Of a stretch of DNA of 64,000 bases, positions 35,400 to 47,900 are shown piece after piece (the first letter of the stretch is position 1; each line of letters starts with the position of its first letter). The stretch comes from Stereum hirsutum FP-91666 SS1. Taxonomy: Eukaryota; Basidiomycota; Agaricomycetes; Russulales; Stereaceae. A model generated the notes under the pieces. The model was not told the DNA's origin, did no database searches, and saw nothing but the letters and a program-made list of their open reading frames with translations. Location: positions 975,632 to 1,039,631 of the forward strand of contig NW_006763146.1 of assembly GCF_000264905.1 (NCBI RefSeq), in the 5' to 3' direction. A program made the position numbers and the translations under genes.

Positions 35400-38300
35400 A
35401 TGGCTCCCTCCCTTCCCCTCCCGGCATGGGCAACTCGCACACAGAATTCTCCTGCGGCTGTGAGGAGAGCGCAGCATGCGTTCAGGCTCCTCGTTAACAA
35501 TCGGGGGTTTATTCCTGGGGGTAAACGAGGCTTTACACTCGTCGCTGGCTTGGCTTGCACGCTCCTCCTCTTCTCGTACTTCTCGACTGTAAGCTTCCAT
35601 TATATCATCTACTTAAAATATGTGGTCCACTGACTCTTAAATTTTCTCCGTACTTTCCACTCTCACTTCCATTCACATCCACATTCCCAAACAGCCCTCG
35701 ACTCTCCACTCCTACTACTCCTACTACTCTTCCTCCTCTTCCCCCTCCACCTCAGACGCCCGCTCCGACCTCCTCTCAGGCTGGAAAAACCTCCCCCCGA
35801 AAGTGATCTACCCCGAAACCCCAGACCATGCCTATCCCCTCCCACTAAGTGCAACATTGGAGGAACGTTTACATGCATTCCGCAACGCGCCCGGTGTAGG
35901 CTGGGAACCGCCTGATTTCGTCGCCTGGAATCTTCAGGTCCGTTCTCCTTCCACCTCCAACTCTTGCCCGAGACACGAAACATCCGGGTGCTCACAGCCC
36001 GAACGAAATAGACATGCGGCGAAGCGACGCCAAACCATAACAAAGACCTGATCGCAAAAGCCTCCCTAACCTGGTCCGTCCTCAACTCCTCCTCGATCCT
36101 CGAACACCGCGAACGCATGGCCCGTTTCCTCGAACATCATCAATCCATCGGATCCTTCGACGACCCGGACTTGAACCCCTACACCCTCGATGCAAACGGA
36201 CTGGGCCAGGGATCGTTGGTCGGGAAGGGGAGGGGGATAGTGTTTACGGCGGGGAACGCGGATACGCTTGGGAGGGTGGTGACGACGTTGAAGTTGTTGA
36301 GGCAGAGGTATAGGTGTAAGTTGCCGGCTGCTATTTATCATTTTCCGAGTGAGAATCCGGGGGAGGACGATAATAGTGAGTTTTGCTTTTTCGCGTTTGA
36401 ACCTTGGGCTCGTGGGTTGGTTTATTAACACTGTGGAAACAGTCCGGATCGAACTCGCGAGTCTGAACGCGAAGCTTGTTTCCGTCACGGGCGAAGAGAA
36501 GGACGAGACAAGAGAGAAGAACTGGCATTTGAAGGCGATCTCTATCGTTCAGTCGGAATGGGCAGAAGTCATTTACCTCGTACGTCTCCTTAACCCCATT
36601 CACTCTCCACCCCCCCAACCCGTTCTTCAAAGTGATACTCACAATATGCGATGTACGATAAATATAGGACTCAGATAACTTCCCAGCCGCCGACCCATCG
36701 TTACTGTTCAATGCTCCAGCATACGTCAAACTAGGGGCCTATTTCGCTCCGGATTACTGGAAGACTTCAGCTTCGAATCCTATCTGGTAAGTCACTATCC
36801 TCTCTCCCTCTCCCAAGAACGTTCACTTCACTTGAGTGCCCCCTCCAATCTCTCGCCTTCAAATGGCGCTCACTCACATAATGAATCAAACAAAACAGGC
36901 ACATCCTCGGCGTCCAATGCCGCGACGAATGGGAACAAGAAGCGGGCCAGATCGTAGTCGACAAACGGCGCAACCTCGACGCTATGCTTCTCAGTCTGTA
37001 CATGCTCAAGGATTGGCGGTATTGGTTCATGTTCAGTGATGGAGATAAGGACGTTTTCAGGTGAGTTTTTTTTTCTTCTTTTGATGCTGTAGAAAAGTGT
37101 GTGGCGTGTGGCCCAACTCAACGCAGCGCCAATCATCCCGCCGACTTCCGTATCCTCCCTTCTTCAGACCAATACTAATCTCGCCTTGACGCTTTCTATC
37201 TAACAACCAGGTTCTCGATGCTCGCCCTCCGCAAACGCTGGGCCCTCCCAGGCCGCTACGTCGGCGTCGGCGGTCTTCCCAACGGTGTCCCGACCGGCGA
37301 TTTCTGCGGACATACGATGCAGCAGTATGATCATGAGGGCAAGCCGCTGTTTGTGCATTATAATTTGATGAAACAGGTGCGTTTTTGTTTCCTTTTCTTT
37401 GTCTTTTTGGTAGTGCGTTTTGGTCCTCTGGAGCTTCGCATCACCCCTCACACTCCCTGGTGGTGAAAGGGAGGGGTACGGGGGTGAGATTACGGGAACA
37501 TTGAGTTGGATGGGGTTCCTGTCTTCGCACTCCTCCCTCTTTTGCGCTCTTTCCCCATGGGACATAAATGACCGGGATAAATAGACATCGGTCGGCGACT
37601 GATTTTCTGATTTATGTGCTGACGACTCCGGCGTCCCTCTACATACCTTCCTTCATACGTCACCTGTACCTCAAACACTCTACTGACCGCCGCTTCCCTT
37701 CCTGCATATCCAGATGCCTAGCGGTCTGGGCCGTGGACGTAGCTGGGGCAGGACGAAACAAGTCCGCGCGTACCCCTCCGTCCCCGCCGAATCCACCACC
37801 GTCAAACTCTCCGAACTGCCTTCTCCCTCGGACCACACCAACGACGACCCATCAGCCAACTCCCCCTCCTCCCCTTCAACACAACACGACACCCGCCAAT
37901 GGGTCCCCTTGACCTATTTCCAGCACCCTTACCCCCAATCCCTCTCGCGAGACCATGAAAAGCTGCACCTATTCAACAGCACCGAAGTCGAGGCTGACAT
38001 GCTCGCGAACGCGGACCCGCTGACGGGATGGGCGATCCAGCCTGCGACGGAGGAGGTGCGGAAGAGGGCGGTGCTGGAGAGGGGGTTGAGGCCTTATTTC
38101 CATGGCGGTGGGAATTCGGCGTTTTGTATCGATGTGAAGTGGGTGGATCCGAGGAAGGAGGCGTTGGTGGTCAAGACGGGCAAGGAAGAGGAGAGGCTGT
38201 ATGAGAAGAATGGGAAGCCGTTGGAGGTGGAGTGGACGCAGGATGGGACCATTGAGGTGAGATTTCTTTTCCTGGTCCTCCTAAGGAGTGATTCGTCGTC

Positions 38301-38456
38301 CGAGCTGACAATATGTTTTCTCCTCCTTGTTTGTAGCTCGTCCAGTGGAGCTCCGACAAGCGACTCCGTATATTCGAGGATAACGTGTACGATATGGGAT
38401 TCCAGCCACACGGATACGCCGCCGCCGTCGCAAGCAAGGACAAGGGACACCACTAA
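35400..38456 (+). CDS. Type II membrane alpha-mannosyltransferase, GT71 (MNN1/MNN2-like)
   Basis: Golgi glycosyltransferase that adds alpha-linked mannose to protein- or glycan-linked chains. The start at 35400 gives a short basic cytosolic tail and one membrane anchor (FTLVAGLACTLLLFSYFST), then a Ser/Tyr-rich stem. The catalytic region has GRGIVFTAGNADTLGRVVTT, the metal-binding DxD-like EVIYLDSDNFPAADPSLLF (across an intron), GAYFAPDYWKTSASNPIW, EQEAGQIVVDKRRNLDAML and GDKDVFRFSMLALRKRW, all characteristic of Mannosyl_trans3. After VHYNLMK the protein continues over a long intron (37376-37712) to a C-terminal domain ending ASKDKGHH. At least eight introns. The acceptor cannot be told from sequence. 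Confidence 0.87.
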
Positions 38457-39225
38457 ATTCCAATAAATTATCCCTCGAAACGCGACCGTTCTCCACCCTC
38501 GGGGCGTATCTGACCCACCGACGGGCATATTGTATTGTTGCTTGATCTTCCCCTCCTACGAACTCTATCCCTGAAGCGTATACGTGTACATACAGAGCCG
38601 GAGCGTTCTTCCCCCGGGGTTTAGCCAGTCGGACTTTTTATTAAGAGGGAAATGAGCGCGGTATGATAGCCTTATGCACACGCACCTCCATGCAGCGTGT
38701 GTAGTATGTGACGCCCATACAGTTTGCTTCTTTGTGCTTGCGCGGCGTTGCTTGTATTGCTTTCGTTTACTTAGTATTTTATTTGTTCAGAGAGATCGGA
38801 GATCACTCGTTTATAACAACCCGCATTCGTTTCGTTTCTGCACCCTTGAGAAGCCCTGCTCCAAAGGAAATGGGTGTCGACCTCGAGCCTTCTGCCGTCG
38901 ATGGAGAGGCAGCAGACTCTGACGCTTGCGTACGACTTTCAGCTGTGGCACGCCACGAGAAATTTATGCAAGAAGTACAACTGAAGTATATATTTGCATA
39001 AGAGACACCTGTCAACGAACCAGCCGACCCGTCAACCTATGCTGACCAACTACTGGTGCCAATGGTAGGTATGATCGACAAAAGACTCACATGAGAATCT
39101 TCCTTACGAATCAGTCGAAAAGATGTATATGTTCGACCAATGTGATCTAAAGCACAACAGACGACATTCCAAGTCAAATCGAGCGGTCAGGTCAAAGATG
39201 CGGGATACTTACGCACCTTCTCCCA
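38457..39225. other. Convergent intergenic region, mannosyltransferase / F-box gene
   Basis: A 769-bp gap with 3' ends on both sides. The overlapping frames at 38674-39015 are not convincing. From about 39150 rightward the sequence belongs to the tandem F-box duplication unit. Confidence 0.4.
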
Positions 39226-41186
39226 CTATCCTCCCCTTAAATGCAAATATGAATCCGTACACCCATCCCATTCGACGTGGTCTACGCACTCTCTCAACAA
39301 ACGAACCCATCTTTCCTGTAGAGTGCAAGACTGGATGGACAACCATCGGATCCTGGAAGCGGAGTTGTCGTCTAATTCTCTTCGGCGGCGTTCGTACAGC
39401 TCAGTGACGAATATGTCGAGGAGGGTGGTCTCGTACGGTTCCGAACTATCTGCCATCATGATTATGGATGTCCCGAAATCCACGAACGACAGCGCAAGAT
39501 GCGACAACCGATTGAAATGAGGGGATTGAGCCGTGTGCGACGCTGGCTGTACGGAGTCGTCCGTATTCATTGCCTCTGGATTTAAATTGTCGTGGGGCGT
39601 CGACAAAACACATATGAGACTGACAGCGGCAGTTCCAGCGACGCTCAGATGTCTCAAAGTTCTGAGAGATCCAAAAGCAACGAGCCAATCGTCGGCAGAC
39701 CAGGCGGATTTAATAGACGAAAGTTTGAATGACAATGTCGTGAGTTGTGGGGTTCTACCGAGGCCGAGAGAAAGAACCCATTGGATCGTGTTCGGAAGGC
39801 TGCTATATAAGATCCCACGATCAAACTCGAGATGTGATAGCTCCTTGCTATCGGGAATGAATTTTGAGAACTGGATGTCCTCATCGACGAGTTCCTCGGA
39901 CCAGAACCTTGTTATGAGTGCGTAAGGGTCCTCCGTAACCTCCAAAGTGCGTGAAGGAGTAAGGGTAGCTCGTCTTGAGCGAGCAAACCATGCTAATTGA
40001 TATGATGAGACCACGTAGTCGAAGTGGCCGAATACACCACCGGTGAGATGCAATTGTAATCGCGCTCGCGTGGGGAAGCTGATATGCGTGAAGACAGCAA
40101 GAGCCGTATGATAGTTGGTCTCCAACACAAATTCTCTCAGTCGAGCAAATTTTGGCATGGCGTTATCATCCATCGCCGGGAAAGGCGGAGTATATAAGGG
40201 GAGACATCCAGCCAACTCGAGCACCTCGAGCGTCTGCTCGTTGGGTCTCAGGATATGAAGAATCTGGGAGAGTGTCGGTGTGTTGCCAGGATCTGTGAGG
40301 TTCGATTCCCATTCGTTGAAGAAACCTGAGTTGTTGATGGATAAGGATACTAGATTGGTGAAGAGAGAAACCGCCCACGGAAGCTTCACGTATTCGAGGC
40401 GAACGCTGCGCAGGGAAGGTGCTCGGTCGCTACAAAAGTGAATCGGATATGCAAGTAGTCCTCCGGGAGTTTCGCTCAACTCTATCCGGCGAAGCATGGA
40501 GGGCCTTGAGGGGAGAAAACTATCGTTTCCATATGCGAGCTGCACGATATCTGAGGTGATATCAAGGTCCACAATCCGAGGAAGATAGGTTTGGAGAAGA
40601 GCTTTCACCAACGAGGTGCGTTTGGGGTAGCCCAACCGGCCGATCATGGTCAGCGGTGCCTCCTCGGATCGCTGAAGCATGAGTTCCATCAGTCTGGAAC
40701 CACTATCTGTTGAAATGTATGTCCAGAGGAGAGAGTGCTGAAGAGCTATCTCTCTCCAACGATGGCAAACGTGTGAGACCGCTATCCAGCCTATATGGCG
40801 TTGGGATGGTGGGTCACTTTGTGCGAGAATTCTGAAAACTTCAAAAATAACCTGATCACAAAGTGTCGGCCAGTAAGGTCAGCACTCATATCAATGTTTT
40901 GGGGAACGTGAAGACGCACATCTTCCGGCAGCTGGATGGCAAGCATTAGCTGATTGCGCCGCACTCGTATGCGTTCCAGTACAAGTTGCAGGGCATCCAG
41001 TTCGTCATCAAGACGACCCTGCTCCTGGCTTGGTTCTACAGCGTTCTTCCTTGCAATGAGTAGTCTGGCGTCTCCCGCCGCGCTCCAAAAGTTTAGCGAC
41101 GTTTGATCTGAATGAGCTAGCATAGATGAAACCAGAGTCTTTTCGACCACAGACTCATCACTGTCTGAGGTTGATATCGGATCCAT
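39226..41186 (-). CDS. F-box/LRR-like protein, tandem copy 1 (intact)
   Basis: Probable SCF ubiquitin-ligase substrate adaptor of the large Agaricomycete F-box family. The start at 41186 gives MDPISTSDSDESVVEKTLVS, then a helical region with Arg/Glu/Leu repeats (QGRLDDELDALQLVLERI). The F-box begins QLPED and, after a 67-nt intron (about 40858-40924), continues VIFEVFRILAQSD, VSHVCHRWREIALQHSLLWTYIS. The remaining about 480 residues form an open frame with irregular leucine-rich repeats (LEVLELAGCLPLYTPPF; LRTLRHLSVAGTAA), ending near VDHVEWDGCTD. The target is unknown. It differs from the neighbouring copy by many substitutions but no frame breaks, so it is presumably functional. Confidence 0.8.
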
Positions 41187-41599
41187 GATATGTAGTCGTC
41201 AGTGTCTATCGCCGGAGTAAGTTGAGTCCGCGTACAAGCTCTAGCACGAGAGTTTGACGAGAGTCGAACAGTTGAGACAATCGCCTCGTGAGCCTTTATT
41301 TGCACGTGTTTGGCTAGAAACGAATTTCCTTGTAGCCTCCCAGCACCGCCACTACGCCACCGGGCCACTCTACAATATGGTTCTGATCTCATTGCTCACG
41401 GTAGTGAGGCCTGCCTCGCACATGCGAGAATATGATCGCTCAAATCATTCACCTCCTTCAGTCAATACCGCATGGGGCCGCCGTAAGGTAGTGCGAAAGC
41501 AGTTGCGCTGCTCGCGGTGAAACTGCCGACAAACTTCGTCCTAGTTGAACACGTCGATTACACGTACTACGAACAAACAACAACAGTTAATTATTGACT

Positions 41600-41690
41600 T
41601 TCATAGGTCCTGATCTTTCGGCTTGGGCTGCCGAGCCTCTATTGGACATTATTCTTTCAAGCAACCCCACTCCTTCCGACCGCCGATGGG
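41600..41690 (-). pseudogene. Fragment of the LYS2 3' end at the duplication junction
   Basis: Sequence from about 41560 to 41685 (TCTTTCGGCTTGGGCTGC; GAGCCTCTATTGGACATTAT; AGCAACCCCACTCCTTCCGA) matches 44817-44940, which runs from the LYS2 3' flank through its stop into the last codons. Similarity stops at about 41685 (CGACCGCCGATGGG versus CGACTGCCTTCGCT). The fragment shows that the tandem repeat originated at the site beside LYS2. Confidence 0.75.
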
Positions 41691-41797
41691 CTGTAAAGAA
41701 CGACAGAGCCGAACTCTCAAGTCAGATGGAGCGGTTAGGACGAGAAGGGGAGATACCTACGCACCGATCTCGGAGCGACTCTTCGCACCTTCTCCCA

Positions 41798-44449
41798 CTA
41801 TTCTGTCCCTGAAAGCGAATATGGATCGGTACACCCATCCCATTCGACGTGGTCCACGCATTCTCTCAACAAACGAACCCATGTTTCCTGGATAGTGCAA
41901 CGCTGGATGGACAGCCATCGGATCCTGGAAATGGAGTTGCTATCGTCTAACTCTTCTCGGCGGCGTTGGTGCAGCTCGGTGATGATTACATCGTTGAGGA
42001 GGGTAGTTTCATACGGTTCTTTTGGACCATTGACCTTTAAGATCAGGGGTGCCCCGAAGTCCACGAGCGACAGCGCAAGATGCGACAGCCGGTTGAAATG
42101 AGGGGATTGAGTTATGCACGACTCTGGCTGTACGTCGTCCGTACTGATTGCCTCTGGATCTGGGTTGTCGTGGCGCGTCGACAAGAGCGATATGAGACGG
42201 ACAGCGACATTTCCAGAGACGCTCAGATTTCTCAAAGTTCTGAGAGATCCAAAAGCAACGAGCCAATCGTCTGTGAGCCACTCGGATGTAGACCTGAATG
42301 TCAATGTCGTGATATGTGGGGTGGTACCTAGACCATGAGAAAGAACCCATTTTATTGTGTCTGGTAGGATCCTATGTAACATCGTGCGATCGAACTTGAA
42401 TTGCGATACTTCCTTGCTATTGGGAGTGAATTGTGAGGACTGGATGTCTTCATCGACGATTTCCTCGAGCCAGAACCTTGTGATAAGTTCGAAGCCTTCC
42501 ACCGTGACCTCCAAAGTGCGTGAAGGAGTGAGAATAAATCTCCTTGAGCGAGCGAACCATGCTAATTGATATGATGATGGCACGGATTGGTTGCTGCTTG
42601 CTCCGACGGTGAGATGCAGCTGCAATCGAGTTCGTGTGGGGATGCTGATATGCGTGAAGACAGCCAAAGCCGTATGATAGTATGTGTTCAGCACAAAATC
42701 TCTCAGTCGAGAAAATTTCGGCATTACACTATCATTCATCGTCGGAAAAGGGGGAGTATATATGGGGAGGCATTGCACCAACTCAAGCACCTCGAGTGTC
42801 TTCTCGTTGGATTTCAAGATATGAAGTATCTGGGAGAGTGTCGGTGCATTGCCAGGATCTGCGGTATCCGAGTCCCGTCTGTTGAAAAACCCTAAGTTAT
42901 TGATGGACAAAGACACCAAGTTCATGAACGGAGAAACCGCCCACGGCAGCTTCACGTATAGGAGGCGAACGCTGCGTAAGGAAGGAGCACTATCGCTACA
43001 GAAGTAAATCGGATAAGCGAATAGTTTCCCACGAGTTTCGGTCAACTGAATATGGTGAAGCTTGGAGGCCTTTGTGAGGGGTAAATCGTCTCCATATGCG
43101 AGATCCACAACATCTGAGGTGATGTCAAGGTCCACAATCCGGGGAAGATAGGTGTGGAGAAGAGCTTTCACCACTGAGGGACGGTTGGGATAGTCAAGCC
43201 GTGCGACTAGGGTCAGTGGTGCCTCCTCGGATCGCTGGAACATGAGTTCCATTAGTCTGGAACCACAACTCATCGAGATGTACGTCCAGAGGAGAGAGTG
43301 CTGCAGAGCTATCTCTCTCCAGTGGTGGCAAACGTGTGAGACTGCTACCCAGCCTATACGATTTTGGGATGGTGGGTCACTCCGCGCAAGAATTCTGAAA
43401 ATCTCAAAAATAACCTGGTGCTCGGTCAGTAAGGTCAGGACACACCAATTTGAGGCCTAAAGACGCACATCCTCCGGTACTATCACTCCAGCAGTGTTCG
43501 GTAACGAATTCGCAAAAATATTCCCTACACTTTATATCGAGCTCTGAATAGACGAGGTTTGTCACGGACGCTGGCAAACATCCACGCTACCTGTCTCTGA
43601 GATTTAACCAGTCGAAAGTGAGGCCTGTCGTTGAGCGGAACGTTTCCGGTGGTTTTGAGGGGTGTTCGGTAATTTCTCCGCACATTGGTCACGACGAAGT
43701 CACTATGCCGAGGCTTCGGCATTTTCAACTCCGCTGAAAGCGGTGCTAAACGTGTGGCTCTGCCACGCACTGGAGGGCTGTTCGGTATGTGCGGAGATCG
43801 AAATATCTGCCCATTTTGGCAAGCGTGACTTCGATGTCTCGCTCGACGAGGACGACGTTCTGCCATTCAACAACGACGATGGATCTGTGCCCCGGAGAAA
43901 TTGGTAGGCAGTAGACATGATCCATTACGCCTCGTCATGATTTACTCACACAAATCGGAACCGATCCACCAACACAAGAGGAGAATTAGATTTAAACGCC
44001 ATTTACCGAAGTGGTATTCCTCAAACCACTTTTCCTCCTGTGCCCGTTGCAGCTTCTGGATTTTTTTGTGGCATCTATGAAGCTATATCAATGACCTAAA
44101 AAAAATTGAAGAGAACCGAGTTGGTATTGGCTACTCTGTGAGCTATTACCGAACACCCCTAGATTACCGAACACTATTTTAGTGATAGTAGTTGATTGGC
44201 AAGTATCAGCTGGTTGCGTCGCATTCCTATCCGACTCAGTGCAATTTGCAAGGCATGCAATTCGTCATCAAGGCGAACCTGCTCCTGGCTGCTCCCTGAG
44301 TCATTCTGAGCCCTTGCAACGAGTAGTCTGGCGTCGGCTGCCGCGCTCCAAAAATTCTGCGACGTTTGATCTGAATGTGCCAACATAGATGAAACCAGAG
44401 TGTTTGCGACCAAAAGTTCATCAGCGTCTGAGGATAGCCTCAGATCCAT
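41798..44449 (-). pseudogene. F-box/LRR-like gene, tandem copy 2, disrupted by a TA-flanked element
   Basis: Paralogue of the gene at 39226-41186. Exon 1 starts at 44449 (MDLRLSSDADELLVANTLVS) and reads through RNQLILANQL, where the element interrupts it; translation then meets a stop within about five codons. After the element the coding sequence resumes at PED, the intron (about 43412-43465) is intact, and the remaining 491-codon frame (from 43273) has no stops, ending near VEWDGCTDPYSLSGTE. The only obvious lesion is the insertion, 10 bp before the donor site in the F-box. Splicing out the element or an internal start would be needed for any product, and an internal start would lose the F-box. 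Confidence 0.8.
43480..44188. mobile_element. 709-bp MITE-like element with TA target duplication (Tc1/mariner-type)
   Basis: Ends are inverted: left CTATCACTccagcAGTGTTCGGTAA, right (reverse complement) CTATCACTaaaatAGTGTTCGGTAA. This gives an 8-bp outer repeat, a 5-bp unpaired spacer and a 12-bp inner repeat. TA dinucleotides flank both ends (43478-43479, 44189-44190). The tandem paralogue preserves the empty site: CCGGCAGCTGGATGGCAAG there versus CCGG-TA-GTTGATTGGCAAG here once the element and one TA are removed. Internal copies of TGTTCGGTA occur at about 43665 and 43787, an inverted copy at about 44150, and an internal inverted pair TCTCCGCACA / TGTGCGGAGA near 43677 and 43798. No transposase is encoded, so it is non-autonomous. 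Confidence 0.87.
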
Positions 44450-44915
44450 GAGATGTCGTTGTCAGTGTCTGTCAGAGGAGCAAGGTGGTCCGTGTAAGTC
44501 TGTGTACGAGTACAGCAGTACTTTCTAGCTGCAGCTCGATCGCCTCGTGAGTCTTTATTTGCACGTGTTTGGTTAGACGAATTTCCTTGCAGCGCCGCCA
44601 CTACGCCACCGGGCCACTCTACAAGATGATTTTGATTTCATTGCTCACGGTAGTGAGGTCTGGCCTGACGCCTCGCGCTTGCGAGAACATGATCTCTCAA
44701 ATCATTCACCTACTTCTATCAGTACCGTATGGGACCGCCGTATGGTATTTAGTGCGAAAGGAGTTGCTCTGCTCGCGGTGAAACTGCCGACAACCCTCGT
44801 CCTAAAAGACATCAATTACACGTACTACAAACAAACAACAACATGTTAATTATTGACTCTCATATGTCTTGATCTTTCAGCTCGAGCTGCCGAGCCCCTA
44901 TTGGACATTATTTTT
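44450..44915. other. Promoter of F-box copy 2 and 3' flank of LYS2
   Basis: A 466-bp gap, both neighbours on the minus strand. It holds the F-box promoter (conserved with 41187-41590 in copy 1) and the LYS2 3' UTR. No gene is supported. Confidence 0.5.
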
Positions 44916-47900
44916 TCAAGCAGCCCCACTCCTTCCGACTGCCTTCGCTGCGCCCTCCAACTTCGGCAATGACTTCCTCGCCTTCTCACCCTCGGTTGGT
45001 GGGGGCAAGAAGCCCGAAAGGACCAACCAAGCCAGATACTTACCCATCAAGTCCTCTGGTACCGTTGTCACCATCTCCACTCCTTCTTTTTCTGCCTTCA
45101 ACACGGCCGTCATGTTACTATCGTCCAGGGAAGGAGCCTTCGTACTTGTCGGCAGATCGTCGAGCACGAAATGGAGGAGCGGGAAAAGAGCGTTGTCCTG
45201 CACTTCCATGACGTGTTGCTCGAGCTTGCGTCTCCAGACAAGATATTCACATTGAGTGGACGCGAAGCCGTATTCCGAGAGAGTGGACAGGATGGCGTTG
45301 AAAGTTGGGATTGGACGTGCTTGGACGTGGAGTACGGGGAGGGGTGGCGAGGTTGCAGAAGATGGAGGAAGAAGAGGAGAGATGGTGGCAAGGGAGACGC
45401 AGCGAGCTACATGGTCTACAGGAACCATGTTGATGGTATTGTTGATGTCTGGGACAAGGCCGAGTTGGACGCAGCCCTTGACCATACGCCACACAAAGTC
45501 ATCCGTGTTCGTCACTGGTGCAGATATTATGAGCCTTAGTAGAAAAAATAGAGAAATAATCGAAGTTTGCACAAACCTGCTGAAGTGGAGTCACCAACGA
45601 CGTATCCGGGTCTCACGATATGCCCACGGAGACCTCTCCTGCCAGCCTCAAAGAGCAGCTTCTCTGAGACCCACTTCGACTGACCATAACCAGTCTTCAG
45701 TGTGTTCCTGGCACCTTCGAGATCATCACTCTCGGGAACGCCACCTTCAAGTGACTCGGCCAGACGGACATAATGTTCCGAGTCGATAGCAGATGTCGAG
45801 GAGACGAAGACGAATACCTTCTGCTTGCCAACGGATGCGAGCTCAACGGCCGTCAAAGTACCGATGACGTTGACCGAGCGAAGTCGCTCGTATGGATACA
45901 CCCAATGAACCTAAATGAACAATTAACTACAGAAAATATGGCAACAGCGAAACACCTTACCAGAGCTCCGTTGTGTAGAACAGCGTCAGCCTCATGTGCC
46001 ACACGATCCCAAGTCTGCTCATCCAACCCAAACCTCTCCTGATCCAGGTCGCCACGAACGACTTCAATCCTTCCATTCTCGACCCATTTCTCATCCCAGA
46101 CGCCACGATCACTAGCTCCCTCCCTCAATCTTGCAAGGGCTTTCTCATCCGTGGATGCACGAACCAAACAAATGACCTTCTGGACTCTCGCCTCTCGAGA
46201 CAGCAAGTCCCGAAGGACAAAAGCGCCTAAGAAACCGGTGGCACCGGTCAAGAACACCGTCAACGGGCGGCTGGTGAAGTCGGAAGGAAGGGCAGGATAC
46301 GAAGGGTGCAGCTTCGACACCAATTCCTCGTAATCTTTGCCGTACTCCATACTCGGGGCCACAGCAGCCTTCTTCGCTTCCTTCGCTTCTGCGGAGGCTG
46401 TACTGCTGGTCAAGCCGAGGTCAGCATTGCGCAGGTCATCGACCTCAGAGGCCAAGCCGCCGATGGTCGGTTGGTCGAAGATGAGACCCAGAGGAGCGTT
46501 GATGACGAAGGTCTTGCGTATCTCGAAGATAAGGCGGGTGGCGAGGATGGAATGACCGCCGAGATCGAAGAACGATTCATCGAGGGGAACGGGGGAAGGA
46601 GCATTAGGGAGGATTCTGGACCAGATGTTTTGAAGCTGTTGTTCTGTGGGAGTAACCTCAGAAGGACCAGTGACGGTCTTTGGCTCGGCGGAGGCAGCTT
46701 GTGCTGTATCGGGGAAGGGAAGAGCTGGCTTGTCGATCTTGCCGTTCGGGTTGAGGGGCATACGCTTCAAAGGAACAAACACTGCATTTGGACCATAACG
46801 ATCAGACCATGAAGAAGGACGAAAGTAAACATAGAACATACGGGTAGGGATACTGTAGCTCGGAAGCTTCTTCTTCAGGTGCTCCCTGATATCTCGAATC
46901 AATTTCCTATACTTCCTGATACCGCCAACGACATCCTCCCCGTCCGGAATATCGCTAGCAAAGCCATCGAGGTCCGGCCCATCGAGAGGGACGAAATAAC
47001 TGACAAGGATCTTCTCCTCGTCTTTATCTCTCCGCACCAACGTGACGTTCTCCCTGACCAAAGGATGCTGGCTAAGATGGGTATCAATCTCCCCGAGCTC
47101 GATCCTGAACCCACGGATTTTAACCTGGTCATCCGCCCGTCCGGTACACTCTACAATGCCATCCGGCATGTAACGCCCTAGATCTCCTGAGCGATACATC
47201 CGATCACGGATACCTTTCCAGTACTGTGCTTCGGGATGCGGTTGATCATCGATGGGATGGAGTAGAGTATCTTGTCGGGGTGTGGCGTTCGCCGCGAACC
47301 AGTTCGCTACGAACTTTTCAGCGGTGGCCGCGGGGTCTGAGTAGCCTTCGGCCAAACCACCGGAACGAACGTAGATCTCTCCGACCTCTCCGACTGAGCA
47401 AGGAAGGTTCCTGTCGTTGCGATTAACGACAAGGAGCTGGACGTCAATCATGCCTTGACCAGCGGGCATGATGTCTTTTTGTGTGGCGAGGAAGGTTTGA
47501 TCTTCGGCGATGCTAGGGATGGCGAAGTAGGAGACCGCGCGTTGGGTCTCGGTCGTTCCGTACATGTTGATGATACAGGCATTTGTGGCGAGAGATTGAA
47601 GGCGAGTGCAGTCACGCTTGGTAAGGACATCACCGACGAAAAAGGCACTACGGAGGGAGGGGATTTGACGGGTCGCTTGCGCAGACAGTAGCTGGCCCAT
47701 AGCGGGGGTAAGATGGGTCACCGTAACTTCGCTGTTCGCCATCCATTCAGCAAGTCGCCCAGGAGTTCCGATATCGTCTGCGGTTGGGACATGTAGCTCA
47801 GCGCCGAAGAAAAGAGGCGTAAACACTAAAAACGAAGTGAGTCTTGACATGAGAACGGAGACAAAACGTGGAATATTCACTGTCTCGCTGAATGGGGTCG

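Larger units (their letters stand above)
39150..41690. repeat. Tandem duplication unit, copy 1 (F-box gene plus LYS2 3' fragment)
   Basis: About 2.54 kb that matches copy 2 (41690-44945) through the 3' flank, F-box gene, promoter and a short piece of the LYS2 3' end. When the 709-bp element plus its 2-bp site duplication is subtracted from copy 2, both units are about 2.54 kb. Copies share long near-identical runs with scattered substitutions, so the duplication is not very recent. Confidence 0.8.
41690..44945. repeat. Tandem duplication unit, copy 2 (contains transposable element)
   Basis: Second copy of the F-box unit, next to the intact LYS2 gene and therefore probably the ancestral location. 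Its 3.25 kb comprises the about 2.54-kb unit plus the inserted element at 43480-44188. The promoter blocks correspond to 41320-41520 of copy 1 (for example ACTACGCCACCGGGCCACTC and TCATTGCTCACGGTAGTGAG). Confidence 0.8.

Noticed and set aside
40300..40325. B-box-like GGTTCGATTCCC suggesting a tRNA
   Set aside because: It lies inside the F-box/LRR coding frame, and no cloverleaf or A box is found at the required distance.
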